The position numbers and the translations under genes are program-made. A stretch of DNA of 12,925 nt from Leptolinea sp. UBA5366 (lineage in GTDB: Bacteria; Chloroflexota; Anaerolineae; Anaerolineales; Anaerolineaceae), in the NCBI GenBank assembly GCA_002407845.1, contig DHPK01000027.1, positions 1 to 12,925 on the forward strand, in the 5' to 3' direction. Positions within the stretch are counted from its first letter, which is position 1, and every line of letters starts with the position of its first letter. The notes under the pieces are model-generated. The model saw only the letters and a list, made by a program, of their open reading frames with translations. It was not told the origin of the DNA and did no database searches. Positions 6,486 through 12,925 of this stretch are shown here, in pieces.

Positions 6486-9131
6486 ATGAACATCTTCAAC
6501 AGGAAAAGACCTGCCAAGCAAAACTTAAATCGCAGTAACGAAATAGAGAAAACATTTCGTACGTTTGCAGCCATGCCAGGCGAAGAATTATTTACACGCC
6601 TGTCTGCTGCACAAACCGGACTTACGGGCACAGAAGCCATGAACAGACTGGCGGATTCCGGAAAGAACGTAATCACGGTCGGCGTGAAAAACACACCGCT
6701 GCACCGGCTGAAAGAAGCCGTCATCAACCCTTTCAATCTCATTTTGATGCTGATCGCGGTTGTCACGTTTATTACCGATGTTGTGCTTTCAAAACAGCCT
6801 GATTATGTCACGGTTGCAATTCTGGTATCACTGATTCTAATTTCCAGTATGGTGGCTTTCATTCAGAGCCAGCGTTCGAACTCCGCCGCGGAAAACTTAT
6901 CGAAGTTGATTTCCAACAAAGCCGATGTCTGGCGCGATGGGGAGCTGATCAGCATCCTGATGGAGGAAATCGTTCCCGGAGACGTTGTGCGCCTTTCGGC
7001 TGGGGACATGATCCCCGCAGATGTGCGCTTTTTATCAACAAAAGACACATTCGTCGGACAGGCTGCCTTGACCGGCGAATCGAACCCTGTCGAAAAATTC
7101 AGCAGCATTCCGGAAAATCAAGACGAGGCGCTGACGGATATCTCCAATCTCGGATTCACCGGATCCAATGTCATCAGCGGTAGCGCGACTGCATTGGTGC
7201 TGCTGACCGGCAATAACACCTATATTGGATCAATGGCGAAATCTCTTTCAGGAGATCGGGCAAAAACCAGTTTTGAGCGCGGCGTTGATTCAGTCAGCCA
7301 GCTTTTAATTCGGATGATGCTGGTGATGGTTCCAATTGTGTTTCTGGTAAACGGATTGACTAAGCAGGATTGGCCGAATGCATTTCTTTTCGCGGTCACT
7401 GTTGCAGTCGGCATGACCCCGGAGATGCTGCCGGTCATCCTGACTTCCACCCTCGCTCACGGCGCCGTTACCATGTCCAAGCACAAGGTGATCGTGCGGA
7501 CGCTGAGCGCGATTCAGACTTTTGGAGAGATGGACATTCTCTGCACAGATAAAACCGGCACGCTGACCGAAGATAAGATCGTCCTTGAAAAGTATATCGA
7601 CGTTCAAGGAAACGATGACATGCGAATTTTAGAGCTTGCTTATCTAAATAGTTCGTTTCAGACTGGGAGAAAAAATCTGATCGATCTCGCAATCATCAAT
7701 CGCGGTGCGAAAAAAGGGATGGAGTCGGTTTTGAAGGATTTCACCTGTATTGACGAAATTCCATTTGACTTTTCACGCCGCAGGATGAGCGTGGTTTTAT
7801 CAGACGAGAACGGCAAGACACAGCTGATCACAAAAGGGGCAGTTGAAGAGATTATTGAAATCTGCTCTTCGATTGAGATTCACGGGCAGACTGTGGACTT
7901 GGACGAGGAAAGCCGGCAAATAGCGCTGTCCACCTACAATCAGTACAATTCCGACGGATTACGGATGGTCGCCATTGCGCGAAAGGACGAGGTTCCCGGC
8001 AGCGATGTTTTCAGCACAGCCGATGAAAAAGACATGATCCTGATCGGTTTCGTAGGGTTTCTTGACCCGCCTAAAGAAAGCGCTGCATCAGCCATCACCG
8101 CCCTGCGAGAACATGGCGTGCGAACGGTGGTTCTCACCGGTGACAGCGAAGGCGTTGCTGCGAAAGTGTGCAGCAAGGTCGGCGTCGATCCTTCGCGGCT
8201 GATTGTCGGCAGCGACCTTGAGAAAATGGATGATGCAGCCTTGCATGAGGCTGTGAAATACTGCGATTTATTTGCAAAGATGTCGCCCGCTCAAAAGGAA
8301 CGAGTTGTTTCCGCTTTTCAGGAAGTCGGACACACGGTTGGCTTCATGGGGGACGGCATTAATGACGCCCAGGCGCTGCGTCAGGCGGACGTCGGCATCT
8401 CGGTTGACAGCGCAGTTGATATCGCAAAGGAAACTGCAGACATTATTTTGATGGAAAAAGATTTGATGGTGCTGGAGGAAGGTGTTATCGAAGGCCGTAA
8501 GACGTTTGGAAATATCATCAAATATATCAAAATGTCCGCAAGCGGGAATTTCGGCAACATGATCTCAGTCCTGGCAGCCAGCATTTTCCTGCCATTTTTA
8601 CCGATGCTGCCAGTTCAGTTTCTGACCCAAAACCTGCTGTGTGATTTTTCTCAGATGGGCATCCCGTTCGACACATTGGACGAAGAATACATCCGAAAGC
8701 CCCGTAAATGGGACACCCACACAATTAAATCATTCATGGTCTGTATGGGTCCTCTGAGCTCGCTTTTTGACTTGCTGTGCTTCGCAGTTTTATGGTGGAA
8801 GATAGGGGCAAACCGCCCTGAGCTAGCCCCGCTTTTTCAATGCGGCTGGTTTGTCTTCGGGACGCTGTCACAGGTGCTGGTCATTCATATGATCCGAACA
8901 GGCAAGGTGCCATTTATCCAAAGCCGGCCCTCCTTGCCGCTCCTGATCTCGACCCTTACTGTCGGAATCGTGGCAGTTATCGTCGGGTTCAGCGATCTGG
9001 CAATCGGCATTGACATGCATCCGCTGCCTTTCGCTTACATCCCCTGGCTGATCTTAATCCTCGGGAGTTACTTTTTGTCCACGCAGCTGGTCAAGCATAT
9101 GTACATCAAGAAGTTTGGGGATTGGCTGTAA
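6486..9131 (+). CDS. mgtA: MgtA-type magnesium-importing P-type ATPase (P3B)
   Basis: The 881-residue protein imports Mg2+ across the cytoplasmic membrane using ATP. In order it shows an N-terminal cytosolic segment, membrane helices near 80-120, the actuator TGES (196-199), helix 4 with TPEMLPV (rather than the PEGLP of many other P-type pumps), the phosphorylation site DKTGTLT with Asp355, the hinge GDGIND (622-627), helix 5 with SASGNFGNM, and the C-terminal FIQSR and YIKKFGDW segments. These are specific to MgtA/MgtB. The length is normal and no key residue is missing. The ribosome-binding site is an unusual G6 run (6474-6479), 6 nt before the ATG. That run could also pair with the CCCC arm of the terminator, so translational control is possible. 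The gene follows the attenuation leader and converges on the MFS gene. Confidence 0.95.
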   Translation: MNIFNRKRPAKQNLNRSNEIEKTFRTFAAMPGEELFTRLSAAQTGLTGTEAMNRLADSGKNVITVGVKNTPLHRLKEAVINPFNLILMLIAVVTFITDVVLSKQPDYVTVAILVSLILISSMVAFIQSQRSNSAAENLSKLISNKADVWRDGELISILMEEIVPGDVVRLSAGDMIPADVRFLSTKDTFVGQAALTGESNPVEKFSSIPENQDEALTDISNLGFTGSNVISGSATALVLLTGNNTYIGSMAKSLSGDRAKTSFERGVDSVSQLLIRMMLVMVPIVFLVNGLTKQDWPNAFLFAVTVAVGMTPEMLPVILTSTLAHGAVTMSKHKVIVRTLSAIQTFGEMDILCTDKTGTLTEDKIVLEKYIDVQGNDDMRILELAYLNSSFQTGRKNLIDLAIINRGAKKGMESVLKDFTCIDEIPFDFSRRRMSVVLSDENGKTQLITKGAVEEIIEICSSIEIHGQTVDLDEESRQIALSTYNQYNSDGLRMVAIARKDEVPGSDVFSTADEKDMILIGFVGFLDPPKESAASAITALREHGVRTVVLTGDSEGVAAKVCSKVGVDPSRLIVGSDLEKMDDAALHEAVKYCDLFAKMSPAQKERVVSAFQEVGHTVGFMGDGINDAQALRQADVGISVDSAVDIAKETADIILMEKDLMVLEEGVIEGRKTFGNIIKYIKMSASGNFGNMISVLAASIFLPFLPMLPVQFLTQNLLCDFSQMGIPFDTLDEEYIRKPRKWDTHTIKSFMVCMGPLSSLFDLLCFAVLWWKIGANRPELAPLFQCGWFVFGTLSQVLVIHMIRTGKVPFIQSRPSLPLLISTLTVGIVAVIVGFSDLAIGIDMHPLPFAYIPWLILILGSYFLSTQLVKHMYIKKFGDWL

Positions 9132-9222
9132 GACGATTCAGCCAGCGAGCCACGGGGCAAATGACCGGAATGCTGCATTCATTCGAAGAGAATTTCTGCC
9201 TTCCAGAATCAATCCGCTGTCA

Positions 9223-9260
9223 AAAATCAGGGCATTCTTTAAGTTTTAAGCCCTGATTTT
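9223..9260. terminator. Bidirectional terminator between mgtA and the MFS gene
   Basis: AAAATCAGGGC (9223-9233) and GCCCTGATTTT (9250-9260) form a perfect 11-bp stem with a 16-nt loop. On the minus strand it ends in five Ts, on the + strand in four. The MFS stop codon (9239-9241) lies in the loop, so the hairpin serves both convergent genes. The 91 bp between the mgtA stop and this hairpin hold nothing recognisable. Confidence 0.75.
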
Positions 9261-10453
9261 GCAGCTGCTGCAGCGATCAGAATTAAGGCTGCGCCTGAAC
9301 CGATCATGATCCATTGCAGCGGGAGGATGTCCGCCAGCGGTCCAAAGACAATCATGCCGAACGGCAAGAATCCGGCATACATCGAACCGAGCAGCCCGAA
9401 AACTCGTCCCTGCATCGCCGCTTCAGCTTCTTCTTGGATGAGCGTCGTCACGGCAGTCTGCACCATGGTCAATGCAACGCCATAAAAAAGCATTAATCCC
9501 AGATACAGAATAAAACTGGTTGCTCCGCCCATCCCGATTGCCAATGCACCGAAAATGGCAAGTCCGATCAAGAGCGTTTTCACCCGGCTCTTGAATCCGC
9601 CCCAAATGCTCATCAGCATTCCGCCGGCTGCCATGCCGGCAAAACCGACCAGCTCCATCGCAGTCAGATACCAGTACGTGTCACCGAAAACCCGGCTGAC
9701 CAGCAGCTGCGCCAAAAATCCCGCCGGCACAGAAAGGAAAATGAACAGGCCATAAATGATCAGCAGTCTGCCTACCAACCGATGGGAAAAAGCATAATTG
9801 ATCCCAATTTTCATATCAGCCAACACAGAGCTCTCGTTCTGCGATGACGCATGCGGCGGAATCAACACGCACGCTAATAAGCCGATCCCTAAAGCAGCTG
9901 TAAGAATGTCGATCAGCAGCGTCATGCGAAGCGTGCTGATGGTCAGAATCAGTCCAGCTGCTGCCGGCGCGGCAAATTGAACAACGGACTGCATTGTCGC
10001 ACTGATGCCGTTATAACGCATCAATTGATCTTCAGGCACAAGCTGCGGAATCACTGCGTTCACCGCCGGCATTTGGACACCAGCCCCAAGCGAGCGAACG
10101 ACAGACATCCCAAGCAGCGCTGTCAGCAGCGCAGGCTCAGCCGTGAACGTGGGCATCAGCAGAATCATGATCAGGGTCGCCCCCGCAATCACCAGATCAG
10201 CGCCGATGATCAGCTTTTTCCGGTCCGTCCGATCCGCCCAGACACCGCCAACAAACGAGATCAGGAACTGAGGTAGATAAGAACAGACTGTAAAAGCGGC
10301 GACCCAGGCGCCACTGGAAGTTTGCAGCGTTACATACCAGACGATTACCATCTGCACCAGCGTCGAACCAAACAGCGTGATGCTTTGACTCGTCAGAAAA
10401 AGAATTGTCCGCTTTTTCCATCCCATGGGCGAAAGCTGTTGAACCTCGCTCAT
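9239..10453 (-). CDS. MFS drug exporter of the MefA/EntS-like family
   Basis: The 404-residue membrane protein has about twelve hydrophobic helices. The MFS motif A appears as GGVWADRTDRKK (69-80) between helices 2 and 3. The N-terminal SQSITLFGSTLVQMVIVWY pattern and the LIIGADL following motif A resemble macrolide-efflux MefA and related proton-driven exporters. The substrate cannot be read from the sequence; drug or siderophore export is the usual role. It is the second gene of a minus-strand operon: its ATG overlaps the stop of the AraC-type gene (ATGA, 10450-10453), so the two are probably co-translated, and the regulator likely senses the exported compound. The length is normal and the frame is intact. 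Confidence 0.88.
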   Translation of the reverse strand: MSEVQQLSPMGWKKRTILFLTSQSITLFGSTLVQMVIVWYVTLQTSSGAWVAAFTVCSYLPQFLISFVGGVWADRTDRKKLIIGADLVIAGATLIMILLMPTFTAEPALLTALLGMSVVRSLGAGVQMPAVNAVIPQLVPEDQLMRYNGISATMQSVVQFAAPAAAGLILTISTLRMTLLIDILTAALGIGLLACVLIPPHASSQNESSVLADMKIGINYAFSHRLVGRLLIIYGLFIFLSVPAGFLAQLLVSRVFGDTYWYLTAMELVGFAGMAAGGMLMSIWGGFKSRVKTLLIGLAIFGALAIGMGGATSFILYLGLMLFYGVALTMVQTAVTTLIQEEAEAAMQGRVFGLLGSMYAGFLPFGMIVFGPLADILPLQWIMIGSGAALILIAAAAAKSGLKT

Positions 10454-11337
10454 TGCACGCTCTGAACTTTCACCGCCCGCAGCTCAACATAGCCGCGCTC
10501 TCCGCGGGGCTCCAGCTGTATCCGGGGGTTTTCGTCGTCCCAGGTATATCCAATCAGGGTTGGATCGTACCGATTCATTGCTTCCTGAACTCCGATGATG
10601 GCTTCGCAGTAATCTTCCTCATTGAATGGCTCACCCTGAAAAGAAAGATAGTCGGAGGCAGGCAATAAAATTTCATCCATCCCGTCAGGAATTTTTCCGG
10701 CATAATCCGGAGAGACTTCGACTCCCTGCACGTAGACCGAGGTATTCGGCAACCGATATTTTTGAGGCAGCCACAAGCAGACGGGCTCGCCAGATAGTGA
10801 ATCCATGCTGGTCAGCAATCCCCAAATATCGCATCCGACCTCTTCGCAATATGAAAAATAATCCTCTGCATTGAGACCGCGTTTGATGATCGCCTTTCTT
10901 TCCGGCTTCTTAATCACCTGAACAAAGACGCTTTGCGCTTGTTTCATATCGATCGAATCCTTTCTCAGTTCTTTGAACTTTACGCCATAAGGAATGAAAA
11001 GTTTAATTGGAACCGGTTGTTTTGCGTATTCTTTGGGATTACAGCCAAATTCTTTATTAAACGCGCGCTGATACCCATCTACACTGCCAAACCCCAAATC
11101 AAAGGCGACATCAATCACCCGGCAGTTTTCATTCTTCAGCCGCATGGCGGATTGACTCAAACGCATGCGCCGCAGGTATTCGACAGGAGTCAAGCCGGTA
11201 TAGGTTTTGAACAGCCGGTAAGCGTGCCAGGGCGAAAACAGCGACACTCGTGCCAGATCTGCCATCGTGATGTCATGATTCAGATTTGCTTCAATATAAT
11301 CCTGAATGCGTTGAACTGCCCGCGTCTGTTCATTCAC
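10450..11337 (-). CDS. AraC-family regulator with C-terminal GyrI-like effector domain
   Basis: With the start used here the protein has 295 residues. An AraC-type DNA-binding domain comes first: one helix-turn-helix around 24-45 (ITMADLARVSLFSPWHAYRLF) and a second around 73-95, ending in NPKEYA (100-105). From about 125 to 292 it is a GyrI-like ligand-binding domain, as in Rob- and BmrR-type regulators that bind drugs. The GTG start at 11337 is preferred because GAGGTG (11343-11348) precedes it by 5 nt. An upstream in-frame ATG at 11466 would add 43 residues of low-complexity sequence without a ribosome-binding site. It likely activates itself and the overlapping exporter gene in response to the pump's substrate. 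Activation is inferred. Confidence 0.85.
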   Translation of the reverse strand: MNEQTRAVQRIQDYIEANLNHDITMADLARVSLFSPWHAYRLFKTYTGLTPVEYLRRMRLSQSAMRLKNENCRVIDVAFDLGFGSVDGYQRAFNKEFGCNPKEYAKQPVPIKLFIPYGVKFKELRKDSIDMKQAQSVFVQVIKKPERKAIIKRGLNAEDYFSYCEEVGCDIWGLLTSMDSLSGEPVCLWLPQKYRLPNTSVYVQGVEVSPDYAGKIPDGMDEILLPASDYLSFQGEPFNEEDYCEAIIGVQEAMNRYDPTLIGYTWDDENPRIQLEPRGERGYVELRAVKVQSVQ

Positions 11338-11359
11338 CTTTTCACCTCTGCCCATTCCA

Positions 11360-11390
11360 ATTTTACCGGCTGTCGAAGAATTTCCTCGAC
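11360..11390 (-). promoter_or_regulatory. Candidate -10 and 19-bp dyad upstream of the AraC-type gene
   Basis: On the minus strand TAAAAT (11365-11360) is a good -10, but no clear -35 lies 17 bp upstream. In that place is a 19-bp dyad (11372-11390, GTCGAAGAA-T-TTCCTCGAC read on the + strand) with one mismatched pair. A weak -35 replaced by an operator is what an activator-dependent, self-regulated promoter looks like. Confidence 0.35.
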
Positions 11391-11445
11391 TTTCTTTGCT
11401 ATTTTCCCCACTAAAAAAGTTTACACGCCAGACTGCAGGCGGGAT

Positions 11446-11472
11446 CCTGAGATGACTAATTTTCATCTGAGG
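11446..11472. repeat. Imperfect dyad in the araC-ftsB divergent region
   Basis: CCTGAGATGA (11446-11455) and TCATCTGAGG (11463-11472) pair at nine of ten positions around a 7-bp centre. It lies upstream of both the regulator and the ftsB-folD genes. It may be an operator or a hairpin; without a T-tract it is not a terminator. Confidence 0.35.
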
Positions 11473-11699
11473 GACTGATTAACTCATTCTTGGATATATC
11501 AGTCTTCAATCCCGGATCATGCAGATTTTTCTTTTTCCAAAAACAAAAAAAGAGACCCAAAAGCCCTTTTTTAGAAAAGGTTCGGTCGAGAAGCGGCGAT
11601 CAAAAATAGAATCTGAAACCAGCCATTCCAACCCATCTCCTGTTCCTGAAATGAACCTTGATCAACCGGGTGAAAATCATTCGCTGGTAAACTTAAGCC
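11473..11699. other. Gene-poor divergent intergenic region before the ftsB-like gene
   Basis: I see no convincing gene here. The stretch is A/T-rich near 11525-11580 and holds a small hairpin, CCTTTT-TTAG-AAAAGG (11565-11580). ACCAGC (11618-11623) can pair with GCTGGT (11683-11688). An ORF from 11519 runs on into the ftsB-like gene in another frame and is judged spurious. The promoter for ftsB-folD must lie here, but no clear -35/-10 pair stands out. Confidence 0.4.
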
Positions 11700-12074
11700 A
11701 TGAAACGCTGGCTACTGACAAAAAAACAGATTTGGTTTGTCATTCTGGTTTTAATCATCGTCGGGCTGTTGATCGATTTAAACACCCGGATCAGCACGCT
11801 GACATATCTCAGAGAACAAAAAGAACTGCTCGAGACCGATGTTGTCAGTCTGCAGGCGACGCTTGACGTCATCTCAGAGGAAATCCTGTATGCCGACTCG
11901 GACACAGCCGTTGAAAGCTGGGCACGCCAGCAGGGACTGATGATGCAGGAGGACGACAATGTCATCATCCCGCTGCCGGTTCATGGACCGACACCTGTTC
12001 CAACGCCAGTGCCGACCGTTCAGCCCGTTGTTTATGAAAACTGGGAAATCTGGAAAGCTTTGATTTTCGACTAA
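11700..12074 (+). CDS. FtsB/DivIC-like septum formation initiator
   Basis: The 124-residue protein has a short basic N-terminus, one membrane helix (about 11-27), a coiled coil (about 28-62) and a VESWARQQGLMMQEDD segment (71-86) that matches the conserved C-terminal part of FtsB/DivIC. Such proteins form the FtsQ-FtsL-FtsB subcomplex at the division septum. A proline-rich tail (97-109, PTPVPTPVPT) and a terminal NWEIWKALIFD follow; these are not found in E. coli FtsB. A stop codon lies two codons upstream in frame (11694-11696), so this is the only ATG available, although no good ribosome-binding site precedes it. folD follows after 17 bp, probably in the same operon. Confidence 0.8.
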   Translation: MKRWLLTKKQIWFVILVLIIVGLLIDLNTRISTLTYLREQKELLETDVVSLQATLDVISEEILYADSDTAVESWARQQGLMMQEDDNVIIPLPVHGPTPVPTPVPTVQPVVYENWEIWKALIFD

Positions 12075-12091
12075 AAGGAAAAACCGGCAAC

Positions 12092-12925
12092 ATGACCGCA
12101 CAAATTATTGATGGGAAAAAAATTGCCGAAGGAATTCGGCTGGAAATCGCTCAAGAGATCAAAGCCCGGAACGCAATCGGGTTGCCGGTTCCAGGTTTGG
12201 CAACCGTGCTGGTAGGCGATGACCCTGCCTCCCAAATTTATGTGCGCAACAAGATTCGAGTTTGTGAACAGCTGGGCATCCATTCAGCGTCCTACACGCT
12301 GCCCGCAGATACATCTATCGAGACACTTTCAGCTCTGATTGACGAGCTCAATCACGCCCCGGAAATCCACGGCATCCTGGTTCAGCTGCCGCTGCCCGAG
12401 CAGATTGATGAGTACCGGGTCCTGTCGATGATCAATCCTCAGAAAGACGTTGACGGATTCCAGCCGATCAATGCCGGCATGCTTTCCCGTAAGGAAAGCG
12501 AGCCTTGTTTCGTGCCTTGCACGCCCGCCGGGATTCTGCGGCTGATTCAAAGCGTTCAGCCGGAAATTGCCGGACTGGATGCAGTCGTCATCGGGCGGTC
12601 ATCCATCGTTGGCATGCCCACCGCTCAGCTTCTCTGCCGAAACGATGCAACAGTCACGATCTGTCATACCAAAACGCAGCATTTGCCTGAAATTTGCCGC
12701 CGGGCTGATCTGCTGGTGGTCGCAGTTGGGCAAAGCCGCATGGTCAAAGCTGACTGGATCAAACCGGGTGCGATCGTGATTGACGTTGGGATCAACCGGA
12801 TTGAAGATCCAACCGCTGAAAAAGGCTATGTTCTGACCGGAGATACAGATTTTGGTGCGATCATGAAAAAAGCTCGCGCCATCACGCCCGTTCCTGGCGG
12901 TGTCGGACCGATGACCATCGCGATG
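12092..12925 (+). CDS. folD: FolD bifunctional methylenetetrahydrofolate dehydrogenase/cyclohydrolase (3' end beyond window)
   Basis: The 278 visible residues run in frame to the window end, so about 10-20 C-terminal residues are missing. FolD converts 5,10-methylene-THF to 10-formyl-THF in two steps, using NADP+, in one-carbon metabolism. Seen in order: Tyr50 and the catalytic Lys54 in SQIYVRNK, HGILVQLPLP (93-102), KDVDGF with Asp121 (118-123), PCTPAG (142-147), the dinucleotide-binding GRSSIVGMP (168-176) and TPVPGGVGPMT (265-275). All expected active-site residues are present. AAGGA (12075-12079) lies 12 nt before the ATG, which is rather far. It is probably co-transcribed with the ftsB-like gene. 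Confidence 0.97.
   Translation, partial: MTAQIIDGKKIAEGIRLEIAQEIKARNAIGLPVPGLATVLVGDDPASQIYVRNKIRVCEQLGIHSASYTLPADTSIETLSALIDELNHAPEIHGILVQLPLPEQIDEYRVLSMINPQKDVDGFQPINAGMLSRKESEPCFVPCTPAGILRLIQSVQPEIAGLDAVVIGRSSIVGMPTAQLLCRNDATVTICHTKTQHLPEICRRADLLVVAVGQSRMVKADWIKPGAIVIDVGINRIEDPTAEKGYVLTGDTDFGAIMKKARAITPVPGGVGPMTIAM

Noticed and set aside
11338..11466. N-terminal extension of the AraC-type regulator from ATG 11466
   Set aside because: The extra 43 residues look unlike AraC proteins, the ATG lacks a ribosome-binding site, and GTG 11337 has a good one.
11550..11580. Terminator for transcripts entering the ftsB region
   Set aside because: The 6-bp hairpin at 11565-11580 is A/T-rich and followed by TTCGG rather than a T-tract, so it is too weak to call.
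11519..11866. A 115-residue ORF starting in the intergenic region
   Set aside because: It has no ribosome-binding site and no recognisable domain. It overlaps the well-supported ftsB-like gene by more than 160 bp in another frame.

Overview
The window is bacterial chromosomal DNA. From left to right it carries an unusual type I-C-like CRISPR effector operon, a magnesium-transport P-type ATPase behind an elaborate leader, an efflux-pump/regulator pair on the minus strand, and the start of a cell-division/folate gene pair. Lineage is inference only. A small FtsB/DivIC-like protein with a proline-rich tail directly before folD, a MefA-like MFS pump and a GyrI-domain AraC regulator would fit an anaerobic Chloroflexota (Anaerolineae-like) or a Gram-positive genome. 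The cas block is visibly more AT-rich than the DNA after about 6164, which hints at separate ancestry.

Region 1 (1-6163). Two back-to-back inverted repeats (1-34 and 37-74) and an AT-rich upstream region with a candidate promoter precede four tightly overlapping genes: cas5 (Cas5d/c type), a divergent cas8c, cas7 (Csd2 family) and cas3 (HD nuclease-helicase). The order cas5-cas8-cas7-cas3 differs from the usual cas3-cas5-cas8c-cas7-cas4-cas1-cas2. No cas6, cas4, cas1, cas2 or repeat array is present in the window. A well-placed internal ribosome-binding site and ATG inside cas8 would give a separate 148-residue Cas11c small subunit. Cas5 presumably processes pre-crRNA; Cas5, Cas7, Cas8 and Cas11 would form Cascade; Cas3 would be recruited to degrade the target.

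Region 2 (6164-9238). The intergenic region before mgtA holds an extended -10 promoter overlapped by inverted repeats, a 38-codon leader ORF beginning with an Asp/Pro-rich stretch, nested RNA helices, and an intrinsic terminator before the mgtA start. This is the layout of an attenuation leader. It recalls, without visible homology, the MgtL leader peptide of enterobacterial mgtA. MgtA itself is complete.

Region 3 (9223-11472, minus strand). An AraC-family regulator with a GyrI-like ligand domain and a MefA/EntS-like MFS exporter overlap by ATGA. They end in a hairpin shared with mgtA. Two dyads lie upstream of the regulator.

Region 4 (11473-12925). After a gene-poor stretch comes an FtsB/DivIC-like membrane protein and then folD, which is cut by the window end.

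Best candidates for something new are the mgtA leader-peptide attenuator, the adaptation-less reordered I-C-like locus with its atypical Cas8, and the internal cas11c start.
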